Of a DNA stretch of 64,000 nt, positions 35,604 through 43,402 are shown in pieces (the first letter of the stretch is position 1; each line of letters starts with the position of its first letter). The notes below the pieces were generated by a model. It saw only the letters and a list, made by a program, of their open reading frames with translations. It was not told the DNA's origin and ran no database searches. A program made the translations under genes and the position numbers. The stretch is from Sulfitobacter maritimus (lineage in GTDB: Bacteria; Pseudomonadota; Alphaproteobacteria; Rhodobacterales; Rhodobacteraceae). Location of the stretch: contig NZ_JABVBB010000034.1 of the NCBI RefSeq assembly GCF_013346665.1, positions 186,001-250,000 on the forward strand, written 5' to 3'.

Positions 35604-35941
35604 AGCAAGGCTTTTACCGCTTCCGGCGGGCGGCCAATTACGGCGCGGCTATCGCAAAAGGCGATGGGGCGTTCGATGAGGATCGGATGCGCGGCCATCG
35701 CGTCGAGAAGTGCGTCATCGGGGCTGTCTTTGGTGAGCCCCAATTCCTTGAACGCGGCCTCGCCCGTCCGCATCATCGCGATGGTCTGCACCCCCAGAGC
35801 ATCCCGCGCGGCAATGATCTCTTCGCGCGAAGGTGCATCTTCGAGATAGCGGCGCAGTGTTACCGGAACGCCAGCGTCTTCGATCAGCGCCAGCGTCTGC
35901 CGGGATTTTGAACAGCGCGGGTTGTGCCAAAGAGTAATCAC
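35600..35941 (-). CDS. arsC: ArsC-like arsenate reductase (glutaredoxin-dependent)
   Basis: A 113-residue protein of the ArsC/Spx fold. Cys10 in [11 protein letters not shown] is the catalytic residue of the glutaredoxin-coupled arsenate reductases, and LIERPI is near residue 89 with the conserved Arg. It reduces arsenate to arsenite using glutathione. It overlaps pyrD by 4 bases and the MATE gene tail by 4 bases. No arsB or arsR gene is present, so it may be a housekeeping ArsC-like protein and not part of an ars operon. Confidence 0.88.
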   Translation of the reverse strand: MITLWHNPRCSKSRQTLALIEDAGVPVTLRRYLEDAPSREEIIAARDALGVQTIAMMRTGEAAFKELGLTKDSPDDALLDAMAAHPILIERPIAFCDSRAVIGRPPEAVKALL

Positions 35942-36981
35942 AGCCAGTCCTCGCGTTTGCTGCCCACAGCGTCGGCCACATTGGCAAAACCATCGCGGGC
36001 GAGCAGCTTGTCCAACCCTGTGGTGATCTCTTGGACCAGTCCGACACCGCCAAAGACCAGCGCGGTGTAGAGTTGCAGCGCAGAAGCGCCGGCGCAGATT
36101 TTCGCATAGGCGGTTTCAGCGTCCGAGACGCCGCCAACGCCGATCAGCGGGATGTCTGTCAGCCCGGCGAGCCGCGCCAAAACGCGGGTGGAGCGTTCAA
36201 ACAGTGGTGCGCCTGACAGACCGCCCGCTTCCTGCGCATGGGGGCTGACAAGGCCACTGCGGTCGAGTGTGGTATTGGTCGCGATGATCGCGGCGACACC
36301 TGCGGTTTGGGCAACTTCGGCCACGTCTTCGATCTCGGCCTCGCTCAGATCAGGGGCGATTTTCAAGAACACTGGCGTGGCACCGCGCACTTCCATCACG
36401 CCTTCGAGCAGCGCAGAAAGGGCGGCTTTGCCCTGTAAGTCGCGCAGCTTTTCGGTGTTGGGGGAAGAGACATTGACCGTGGCAAAGTCAACATGGTCAC
36501 GCGCCACGGTCATCACCTTGGCGAAATCAGCAGCGCGGTCTTCGCTGGTTTTATTCGCGCCGAGGTTCAGCCCCACCGGCACGCCGGTGCCACGCCGCGA
36601 GAGTCGCGCGCAGATCGCCTGCATCCCGTCGTTGTTAAAGCCAAAACGGTTGATCGCCGCGCGGTCCTCGGTCAGGCGAAACAGGCGCGGGCGTGGGTTG
36701 CCGGGCTGGGGGAGGGGGGTGGCGGCACCCACCTCGATAAAGCCAAAACCTGCGCGTGAGAGGGGGGCGACCGCGGTGGCGTTCTTGTCAAAGCCCGCCG
36801 CCAACCCCACCGGGTTCGGCAGGTCCAGCCCCGCCAGCGTGGTCCGCAAACGCGGCGATGTCTGGGGGCCGGGCGCAGGCGCCAACCTGCCGCGCAGCGC
36901 ACGGATCGCCAAACCATGGGCCGCTTCGGGATCAAGGCGATGCAAGGCGCGCAGGCCCAGTCTTTCGATTAGGGGCGTCAT
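35938..36981 (-). CDS. pyrD: Dihydroorotate dehydrogenase (quinone)
   Basis: A 347-residue class-2 enzyme. Motifs: [16 protein letters not shown] near residue 53, [28 protein letters not shown] with the catalytic Ser in the class-2 position, and LIGVGGV near the C-terminus. It oxidises dihydroorotate with ubiquinone at the membrane in pyrimidine synthesis. The start overlaps the DUF952 gene by 4 bases (ATGA), so it is the second gene of a DUF952-pyrD-arsC operon. The ArsC start in turn overlaps the pyrD stop. The N-terminal extension expected for membrane association is present. Confidence 0.96.
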   Translation of the reverse strand: MTPLIERLGLRALHRLDPEAAHGLAIRALRGRLAPAPGPQTSPRLRTTLAGLDLPNPVGLAAGFDKNATAVAPLSRAGFGFIEVGAATPLPQPGNPRPRLFRLTEDRAAINRFGFNNDGMQAICARLSRRGTGVPVGLNLGANKTSEDRAADFAKVMTVARDHVDFATVNVSSPNTEKLRDLQGKAALSALLEGVMEVRGATPVFLKIAPDLSEAEIEDVAEVAQTAGVAAIIATNTTLDRSGLVSPHAQEAGGLSGAPLFERSTRVLARLAGLTDIPLIGVGGVSDAETAYAKICAGASALQLYTALVFGGVGLVQEITTGLDKLLARDGFANVADAVGSKREDWL

Positions 36982-37328
36982 GCGCTTGCGTCACCCAAAC
37001 CTGCGGGGAACTGATGCACCCCGTCAACCAGCGGCAGCGGTTGCGCCCAGAGCACGTCATCCATCGTCAACTGCCGGTAGAGATGCGGAAACAACGCCCC
37101 CCCGCGCGACGGCTCCCATTCCAGCGCATCGCCGAGGGCGTCACTGTCCACCGCCAGCAAAAACAGCCCATCCACCCCCACGAAATGCTTCGCGGCAGTC
37201 TCTTCGGCCTGTTCTGCGGTCGAGAAATGCACATAGCCATCGGCCACATCAATCGGCGCCCCATCGGTGGCCCCGTTCTTGCGCAGCGCCGCCCATTCGT
37301 CGGCGCGGAATATCTTGAAAATAAGCAT
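36978..37328 (-). CDS. DUF952 family protein
   Basis: A 116-residue protein of the DUF952 family: [18 protein letters not shown] at the N-terminus, [20 protein letters not shown] and [19 protein letters not shown] are its hallmark segments. Its fold resembles ADP-ribosyltransferase-like proteins, but activity has not been shown in most members. It is the first gene of the operon with pyrD and arsC, with a 4-base overlap. The start at 37328 (ATG) lacks a good ribosome binding site. It is divergent from the 5'-nucleotidase gene, 130 bases away. Confidence 0.85.
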   Translation of the reverse strand: MLIFKIFRADEWAALRKNGATDGAPIDVADGYVHFSTAEQAEETAAKHFVGVDGLFLLAVDSDALGDALEWEPSRGGALFPHLYRQLTMDDVLWAQPLPLVDGVHQFPAGLGDASA

Positions 37329-37458
37329 AACGTCTGATGCCCCCCGCAAGGCGCAGGGTCAAGAGGCGCAAGGTGACCAAGGGGCATCCCATATGACCTT
37401 TGACACGCGCAATGCACCGCGCCACGATGCCAGTATAACAATGAACAGGGGAACTATC

Positions 37459-39015
37459 ATGAAACGATTCCTGACCGCGACCGCCGCCTTGGCGCTGACC
37501 AGCGGTATGGCGGCGGCTGAGTATAACCTCACCATTCTGCACACCAATGATTTCCACGCACGCTTTGAGCCGATCAGCAAATATGACGGGCCGTGCAACG
37601 CCGAGGACAATGGCGAAGGCAAATGCTTCGGTGGCTCGGGCCGTTTGATGACCGCCATTACCGAAGCCCGCGACCGGGCCGAGAACAGCATCCTTGTCGA
37701 TGGCGGTGACCAGTTCCAAGGCACGCTGTTTTACACCCGCTACAAGGGCGCATTGGCGGCTGAGATGATGAATAAGATGGGCTATGACGCGATGACCGTG
37801 GGCAACCACGAATTCGACGATGGCCCCGAAGTGCTGCGTGGCTTTATGGATGCGGTCGATTTTCCGGTGCTGATGTCCAACGCCGATGTCTCGGGCGAGC
37901 CGCTCTTGGCCGACAAACTGGCGAAATCGACCGTGATCGAAAAGGGCGGGGAGCAGATCGGCCTGATCGGTCTGACGCCACAAGACACGGACGAACTGGC
38001 CAGCCCCGGCGATAACATCACCTTTTCCGATCCCGTCGCCGCCGTGCAGGGCGAGGTCGATCTGCTGACCGCCAAAGGCGTGAACAAGATCATCGTGCTG
38101 AGCCACTCGGGCTACGGCGTTGACCAAAAGGTCGCGGCAGAGACCACAGGTGTCGACGTGATCGTCGGCGGCCATACCAACACCCTGCTGAGCAACAGCG
38201 ACGAGCGGGCCGAGGGGCCATACCCAACGATGGTCGGGGAAACGGCAATTGTGCAGGCCTATGCTTATGGCAAATTCCTAGGCGAGTTGAATGTCACCTT
38301 TGACGACGAGGGCAACATCACCAAGGCCGAGGGCGAGCCACTGATCATGGATGCCGCCGTGACCGAAGACCAGCCTACCGTGGACCGGATCGCGGAAGCT
38401 GCCAAACCCTTGGATGAAATCCGCAACCGTGTCGTTGCAGAAACATCCGAGGCGATTGACGGGGAGCGCGGCAGTTGCCGGATGCAGGAATGCTCCATGG
38501 GCAACCTTGTCTCTGACGCGATGCTGGACCGGGTAAAGGATCAGGGGATCGATGTGGCGATCTCCAACTCGGGCGGCCTGCGCGCATCGATCGACGCAGG
38601 TGAGGTGACCATGGGCGAAGTGCTCACGGTGCTGCCCTTCCAGAACACGCTGTCCACGTTTCAGGTCAGCGGCGCGACACTGATTGAAGCACTGGAAAAC
38701 GGTGTAAGCCAACACGAAGAGCAGGCCGGTCGCTTCCCACAAGTGGCAGGCATGTCCTTTGCCTTTGACCCCAAGGCCGAAGTGGGCAGCCGGATCAGCG
38801 ATGTGATGGTCGGCGGCGCACCGATCGACCCCGAAAAAACCTATGGCGTGGTGTCTAACAACTATGTCCGCAACGGCGGCGACGGCTATGCGATGTTCAA
38901 AGACGCCGAGAATGCCTATGACTATGGCCCCGATCTGGCCGATGTCACGGCGGAATATCTCGCCAAAGACGGGACCTATAAACCCTATACTGATGGCCGC
39001 ATTACCATGAAGTAA
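37459..39015 (+). CDS. Secreted 5'-nucleotidase / metallophosphoesterase
   Basis: A 518-residue periplasmic enzyme: signal peptide MKRFLTATAALALTSGMAAAE, N-terminal metallophosphatase domain with LTILHTNDFHARFEP, VDGGDQFQG, TVGNHEFD and GGHTN (the dinuclear metal ligands), and a C-terminal 5'-nucleotidase domain with ISNSGGLRASID and NNYVRNGGDGYAMF. It hydrolyses nucleotides outside the cytoplasm to nucleoside and phosphate, which suits phosphate or nucleoside scavenging. ATG at 37459 has AGGGGA 6 bases before it; ATG 37441 is in frame but lacks this. Its nucleosides could feed the cdd-deoA-deoB-upp salvage run. An intrinsic terminator follows. Confidence 0.93.
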   Translation: MKRFLTATAALALTSGMAAAEYNLTILHTNDFHARFEPISKYDGPCNAEDNGEGKCFGGSGRLMTAITEARDRAENSILVDGGDQFQGTLFYTRYKGALAAEMMNKMGYDAMTVGNHEFDDGPEVLRGFMDAVDFPVLMSNADVSGEPLLADKLAKSTVIEKGGEQIGLIGLTPQDTDELASPGDNITFSDPVAAVQGEVDLLTAKGVNKIIVLSHSGYGVDQKVAAETTGVDVIVGGHTNTLLSNSDERAEGPYPTMVGETAIVQAYAYGKFLGELNVTFDDEGNITKAEGEPLIMDAAVTEDQPTVDRIAEAAKPLDEIRNRVVAETSEAIDGERGSCRMQECSMGNLVSDAMLDRVKDQGIDVAISNSGGLRASIDAGEVTMGEVLTVLPFQNTLSTFQVSGATLIEALENGVSQHEEQAGRFPQVAGMSFAFDPKAEVGSRISDVMVGGAPIDPEKTYGVVSNNYVRNGGDGYAMFKDAENAYDYGPDLADVTAEYLAKDGTYKPYTDGRITMK

Positions 39016-39031
39016 GGTAACGGATCGTCAT

Positions 39032-39064
39032 AAGGGGCGCGTCTGGATACGGGCGCGCCCTTTC
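39032..39064 (+). terminator. Intrinsic terminator
   Basis: AAGGGGCGCG (39032-39041) and CGCGCCCTTT (39054-39063) pair with one mismatch around a 12-base loop and run into TTCC. It ends the 5'-nucleotidase transcript. Confidence 0.75.
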
Positions 39065-39280
39065 CGCGTTGGTCTGGCGGGCGGCCAATCACGCGAGACG
39101 CTGCGACCGCCAATCAGGCCGCTTGAACGTTGCAGAACAATCGGATTTGCGGGCTCCGCCGCCTTGTTTTCCAATCTCGCAGTACAGAGCGTTCCTTCGC
39201 CAAGACCCAAGCTGCTTACCAGAATCGCCTAATTTTGCTATGGTCTGCGCCATTGAACAAATGGAAGCGGGGATTTTCTG

Positions 39281-39955
39281 ATGAGATGTCTATTGGCGTT
39301 ACCCTTTGTCATGCTCGCCGGTTTTGAAGCTCAAGCGCAGGCCAGTTTCGATTGCAATCTCGCTGCAACAACTGTCGAAAAAACGATCTGCGCCGATGCC
39401 GCGCTCTCGAAACTTGACCGGCAAATGGCGGATGCATTCAAGAGCGCCCGTAGGTCTGCTTCTAAAAGCAAAAGCGCTTCGATCCTTGCGGATCAAAGGG
39501 CATGGATTGGCCAAAGGAACGCTTGCAGTTCAGACCGCCGCTGTCTCAGGAACGCCATGCAGAAACGCATTGCAGATTTAAAGGCGCCGACATCAGTGCA
39601 AACCACTGGATTAACAGGCCTTTATTGCACCGATACCGCCGTAATGGGGTTGCAGGAGCAGGGACAAAATCTGCGCTTCGACTTCATGTTTTTCTCAGGG
39701 CATTTCGCTTGTGGTACTGGCGTCCTTACTGGGCGGCGTAGTGGCAGTGGCTGGACGTCATCATCCAATGGGTGCCGATTGACCCTTACGAAAGAAGGCG
39801 GCTCGATGGTGGTGCGCAGTGATACCGTTGATACCTGCCGAGCTCTTTATTGCGGAGCAGGGGCGGCGATATCGGAATTTCGCATGCCGCTGTCCGGTAA
39901 GGTGCCGGGCGTGACGAATCCGTTCGCCGAGGCAGTTGGAGAACGCCAATGCTGA
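39281..39955 (+). CDS. LprI-like (DUF1311) exported protein
   Basis: A 224-residue protein with a signal peptide (MRCLLALPFVMLAGFEAQAQA). The LprI domain, which resembles lysozyme inhibitors, spans about 24-100: FDCNLAATTVEKTICADAALSKLDRQMADAFKSA and WIGQRNACSSDRRCLRNAM with four Cys in the usual pattern. The C-terminal 120 residues hold several more Cys (FACGTG, NGCRLTL, DTCRALYCG) and have no recognised family. GGGGATTTTCTG precedes the ATG. The gene looks lower in GC than its neighbours, a sign of possible transfer. Probable role: periplasmic defence against lysozyme, unproven. Confidence 0.75.
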   Translation: MRCLLALPFVMLAGFEAQAQASFDCNLAATTVEKTICADAALSKLDRQMADAFKSARRSASKSKSASILADQRAWIGQRNACSSDRRCLRNAMQKRIADLKAPTSVQTTGLTGLYCTDTAVMGLQEQGQNLRFDFMFFSGHFACGTGVLTGRRSGSGWTSSSNGCRLTLTKEGGSMVVRSDTVDTCRALYCGAGAAISEFRMPLSGKVPGVTNPFAEAVGERQC

Positions 39956-40148
39956 TCAGTCAGGGATAGATCGGCTCAAGTCAGTTTTGATTTTGTCGCG
40001 ACCCAACACGCTCGCGGGTGATGATAGCCTGCCGCGTTCTTCTCTTTCCCTGCCGTCTCCCGCCTCGCCGCTCTGCGCCCGACCGCATGGCCCTCTTGCA
40101 CCTGTGCCCCCGCAGGCTACACAGGCGGCAGCTAGATAGGAGACCGCC

Positions 40149-40562
40149 ATGCTCACCCCCTTCCACCTTGCCTATAACGTTCGCGACCTCGACCAAACCC
40201 GCGCCTTTTACGGCGATGTTTTGGGCTGCACCGAAGGCCGCTCGACCGAGACTTGGGTCGATTACTCTTTCTTTGGCCACCAGATCTCCCTGCATCTGGG
40301 TGAGCCTTTCGCCACAGCGGCAACCGGTAAGGTGGGTGAGCATATGGTCCCAATGCCGCATCTGGGCGTGGTCTTGCAGATGGACGATTGGAAAGCGCTG
40401 GCTGAGCGTTTGAAGGGTGCCGAAGTCGATTTCGTCATCGAACCCTCGTTGCGCTTTGAAGGTGAGCCGGGCGAGCAGGCCACGATGTTCTTCCGCGACC
40501 CCTCGGGCAATCCGATCGAGGTCAAAGGCTTTACCGATATGGACCGCGTTTTCGCGCAATAA
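40149..40562 (+). CDS. VOC superfamily protein
   Basis: A 137-residue glyoxalase/dioxygenase-type protein made of two beta-alpha-beta-beta-beta modules. The first module has FHLAYNVRDLDQTRAFYGDVLGCTEG with His6 as a metal-ligand position, and the second has MFFRDPSGNPIEVKGF with the Glu ligand near residue 125. Substrate is unknown; a lyase or isomerase is possible. ATG at 40149 follows AGGAGACC. The gap of 193 bases upstream holds nothing I recognise. A GC-rich hairpin follows the stop. Confidence 0.85.
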   Translation: MLTPFHLAYNVRDLDQTRAFYGDVLGCTEGRSTETWVDYSFFGHQISLHLGEPFATAATGKVGEHMVPMPHLGVVLQMDDWKALAERLKGAEVDFVIEPSLRFEGEPGEQATMFFRDPSGNPIEVKGFTDMDRVFAQ

Positions 40563-40570
40563 CCACGCAA

Positions 40571-40593
40571 AAGCCCCGCCAAAGGGCGGGGCT
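40571..40593. terminator. GC-rich stem-loop between convergent genes
   Basis: AGCCCCGCC (40571-40579) and GGCGGGGCT (40584-40592) form a perfect 9-bp stem around AAAG. No T-run follows on the plus strand, so termination may need a factor. It separates the VOC gene and the convergent cupredoxin-like gene. Confidence 0.55.
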
Positions 40594-40616
40594 GTCAGCA
40601 CTTCATCAAGGGGCGT

Positions 40617-40970
40617 TTAGTCCGCAGGCGCGGGCTCAAAGGTGATCGCGCCTTCCAGTGTTGCGGTGGCGTCCCCCGGTGCCGGGCCGCTGAAGGTTTC
40701 GGGCGTATCGGCGTCCACCAACAGCGTAAACCGCCCCTGCGCCGGGATCGCGCCGCTCGTCCAAACATCGCCCGCGCCCGTGACCGTGTGGCTTACGGTG
40801 GTGTTGTTGTAAAAGACCAGTTCATCGCCCGGTTCCACGTGGGTCAAGGCGGGGAAATAATCGCCCTCAACGATCACTATGGTACGGCTTTCGGCCAACG
40901 CATGGGTGGCGGCAAACGCCGTGGTCACGACCGCAAGCACGCCTGCGCTTTTGCGGAATTTACTCAGCAT
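40617..40970 (-). CDS. Exported cupredoxin-like protein
   Basis: A 117-residue protein with a signal peptide (MLSKFRKSAGVLAVVTTAFAATHALAE) and a plastocyanin-like beta sandwich. The first copper-ligand His is visible in VSHTVTGAGDVWTSG and the strand EPGDELVFYNNTTVSHTV is typical, but no Cys or Met ligand follows in the expected C-terminal loop, so a type-1 copper centre is unlikely. It may have lost copper or bind it differently. Three ATGs occur in a row (40970-40976); the third is best spaced from AAGGAG. It is alone, convergent to the VOC gene. Confidence 0.7.
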   Translation of the reverse strand: MLSKFRKSAGVLAVVTTAFAATHALAESRTIVIVEGDYFPALTHVEPGDELVFYNNTTVSHTVTGAGDVWTSGAIPAQGRFTLLVDADTPETFSGPAPGDATATLEGAITFEPAPAD

Positions 40971-41059
40971 CATCATGCTCCTTCTGGATGCCCGGTTCGG
41001 GCCAATATGCCCTCTCTTAGCGCGGGAATGAGGCATAACTTTGGCGCAGCGCGGTGGCG

Positions 41060-41950
41060 TTAACCGGGATCGGCCTGTTGCGCCAGCCAGTTGCGGAATG
41101 AGACCAAAGCGGCGGTCTCGCCCCGGTCCTCCGGCCAGACGAGGTAGTAATTTCCGATGCTCTGCGTCGTCTGCGCGGCGGCCAGTACAAGCTGCCCGTC
41201 ATTCAGATAGGGTCGGGCGAAAAAGGTCGGCAAGAGCGCCACGCCCAGCCCATGAATCGCCGCCTGCGCCATGGTCGAGAACTGGTCGAACATCATGCCG
41301 ACAGGCGGGTCTTCGGTCTCGCCCAATGTGCCAAGCCAGCGGGCCCAACCGCGGGGGCGGGTTTCGAGATGCAAAAGCGGCAGCCGCCTGATCTCACGCG
41401 CATCCTCCAACGGCTCTGACAGCAGATCGGGAGCGCAGACCGCCACCACGGTTTCTGGCAGCAGCGGAAGATAGCGCACACCGGGCCAATCTTCATGACC
41501 AAAATGAATGGCCGCATCAAAGCGACTGCCATCAAAAGCAAAGGGCCGCAGCCGGGTCGAGAGGTTCACCGTCACCTCCGGATGATCGCGCGCAAAGTCG
41601 CGCAGACGCGGCGCCAGCCAATGCATTCCAAAGGCGGGGAGAATCGCCAGATTAAGCGTGCCGCCTACCGGGTTGGTGCGGGCCGAGACCGACGCCTGCG
41701 CCAAGCGGTTCAGGATGTCGCGCACCTGCGTGACATATTCCAACCCCGCCTGTGTTGGCGTCAGCCGCCGTCCTTGGCGCAGCATCAGCGACACGCCCAA
41801 CTGATCCTCCAAGGTCTTGATCTGACGGCTCACGGCGCTTTGCGTAAGGTTCAATTCCTGCGCTGCGGCGGTGGCGGTGCCAAGCCGGGTCACGGCCTCA
41901 AACGACAGTAGGGCAGAGATTGACGGCAGAAATCGGCGCGGCGCGATCAT
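41060..41950 (-). CDS. LysR family transcriptional regulator
   Basis: A 296-residue regulator. N-terminal helix-turn-helix: ALLSFEAVTRLGTATAAAQELNLTQSAVSRQIKTLEDQLG (about 13-52), followed by a periplasmic-binding-fold effector domain. It is of the GcvA-like branch. The gene is divergent from gcdH, and the two start codons are 97 bases apart; this arrangement is usual for a regulator of glutaryl-CoA dehydrogenase, and a dyad in the gap (42004-42024) is its likely binding site. ATG at 41965 (five codons longer) is also possible; neither has a strong ribosome binding site. Confidence 0.88.
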   Translation of the reverse strand: MIAPRRFLPSISALLSFEAVTRLGTATAAAQELNLTQSAVSRQIKTLEDQLGVSLMLRQGRRLTPTQAGLEYVTQVRDILNRLAQASVSARTNPVGGTLNLAILPAFGMHWLAPRLRDFARDHPEVTVNLSTRLRPFAFDGSRFDAAIHFGHEDWPGVRYLPLLPETVVAVCAPDLLSEPLEDAREIRRLPLLHLETRPRGWARWLGTLGETEDPPVGMMFDQFSTMAQAAIHGLGVALLPTFFARPYLNDGQLVLAAAQTTQSIGNYYLVWPEDRGETAALVSFRNWLAQQADPG

Positions 41951-42003
41951 ATGACTTTTTCTCATGAACACAGGACAAAGCAGCGATAGAGTTCCCCCGC
42001 GCA

Positions 42004-42024
42004 ATTTGCAATACTGCCGCAAAT
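42004..42024. promoter_or_regulatory. Candidate LysR operator before gcdH
   Basis: ATTTGC (42004-42009), nine bases, GCAAAT (42019-42024): a perfect 6-bp dyad 24 bases before the gcdH start and 54 from the LysR start. LysR regulators usually bind such interrupted A/T-containing dyads. Confidence 0.5.
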
Positions 42025-42047
42025 CACATGACCCGAAAGGATGCCAC

Positions 42048-43271
42048 ATGACTGCTGACGCACCCGCGCTGCGCCCCAAAGACAAACCCGATCTGGGGAC
42101 ATTTGACTGGCAGGACCCGTTCCGCCTCGACAGCCAGTTGACCGAAGACGAACGTATGATCCGCGATTCTGCCCGTGCCTATGCGCAAGAAAAGCTGCAG
42201 CCGCGCGTGATCGAAGCCTTTGCCGAAGAAAAAACCGACGCCGAAATCTTCCGCGAGATGGGCGAGATGGGCCTTTTGGGCGTCACTATCCCCGAAGAAT
42301 ACGGCGGTCTGGGCGGCAACTATGTCTCCTACGGTCTGGTTGCGCGTGAAGTTGAGCGTGTCGACAGCGGCTACCGCTCAATGATGTCGGTGCAGGCGAG
42401 CCTCGTCATGTATCCCATCTATGCTTACGGCTCCGAAGAGCAGCGCAAAAAGTATCTGCCGAAGCTTTGTTCGGGCGAATGGATCGGCTGCTTTGGCCTG
42501 ACCGAGCCTGATGCGGGTTCTGACCCTGCGGGGATGAAAACCCGCGCCGTGAAGACCGAGAATGGCTATAAGCTGACCGGCTCCAAGATGTGGATCTCGA
42601 ACTCTCCCATCGCGGATGTTTTCGTGGTCTGGGCCAAGTCCGAGGCGCATGACGGCAAGATCCGTGGCTTCGTGCTGGAAAAAGGCATGAAGGGTCTGAG
42701 CGCGCCAAAGATCGGCAACAAACTTTCCTTGCGCGCCTCGATCACGGGCGAGATCGTCATGGACGGTGTCGAAGTGGGCGAAGACGCGCTGCTGCCGCAT
42801 GTGCAGGGGCTGAAAGGTCCGTTCGGCTGTCTGAACCGTGCGCGTTACGGCATCTCTTGGGGCGCGATGGGCGCGGCTGAGTTCTGCTGGCACGCAGCAC
42901 TGCAATACGGTCTGGACCGCAAGCAGTTCAACAAGCCGCTGGCGCAGACACAGCTGTTTCAGAAGAAACTGGCAGACATGATGACCGAAATCTCGCTGGG
43001 CCTTCAGGGCTCGCTGCAAGTGGGCCGTCTGATGGACGCCGCCAATGCCGCGCCTGAAATGATCTCCATCGTCAAGCGCAACAACTGTGGCAAAGCGCTG
43101 GACGTGGCCCGCATGTCGCGTGACATGCACGGCGGCAACGGGATCTCCGGCGAATTCCAAGTGATCCGCCACATGATGAACCTTGAGACGGTGAACACCT
43201 ATGAGGGCACCCATGACGTCCACGCGCTGATTTTGGGCCGCGCCCAGACCGGCTTGCAGGCGTTCTTTTAA
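42048..43271 (+). CDS. gcdH: Glutaryl-CoA dehydrogenase
   Basis: A 407-residue FAD enzyme that oxidises and decarboxylates glutaryl-CoA to crotonyl-CoA in lysine and tryptophan breakdown. Family features: [37 protein letters not shown] and the catalytic Glu in [20 protein letters not shown] (about residue 386). ATG at 42048 has AAAGGA 7 bases upstream. The frame is open from 41964 but that stretch lacks homology. The crotonyl-CoA made here can be handled by fadJ-type enzymes elsewhere in the window. Divergent LysR and the following intergenic hairpins frame it as a single-gene unit. Confidence 0.96.
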   Translation: MTADAPALRPKDKPDLGTFDWQDPFRLDSQLTEDERMIRDSARAYAQEKLQPRVIEAFAEEKTDAEIFREMGEMGLLGVTIPEEYGGLGGNYVSYGLVAREVERVDSGYRSMMSVQASLVMYPIYAYGSEEQRKKYLPKLCSGEWIGCFGLTEPDAGSDPAGMKTRAVKTENGYKLTGSKMWISNSPIADVFVVWAKSEAHDGKIRGFVLEKGMKGLSAPKIGNKLSLRASITGEIVMDGVEVGEDALLPHVQGLKGPFGCLNRARYGISWGAMGAAEFCWHAALQYGLDRKQFNKPLAQTQLFQKKLADMMTEISLGLQGSLQVGRLMDAANAAPEMISIVKRNNCGKALDVARMSRDMHGGNGISGEFQVIRHMMNLETVNTYEGTHDVHALILGRAQTGLQAFF

Positions 43272-43280
43272 ACAACGGTT

Positions 43281-43356
43281 CGGGGGGATTTGCCCCCCAA
43301 ACCCCCTTCAAGTGTTTGAGGCCAAAAAGAGCGGCAGCCTGTCTCTCTTTTTGGCC
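43281..43356. terminator. Two stem-loops between gcdH and the E1 gene
   Basis: GGGGGG-ATTTG-CCCCCC (43282-43298) is followed by GGCCAAAAAGAG (43320-43331) and its perfect reverse complement (43345-43356) with a 13-base loop. This pair is a pattern I associate with Roseobacter intergenic regions. It probably ends gcdH transcription and precedes the next gene. Confidence 0.65.
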
Positions 43357-43402
43357 AAAAATACGTTTGCCGATGGCAAGAAACTTTATACCGAGAGGCC
43401 CC

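Noticed and set aside
35600..35941. An arsenic resistance operon
   Set aside because: Only a single ArsC-like gene occurs, embedded in a pyrD operon, with no arsR, arsB or acr3 nearby.
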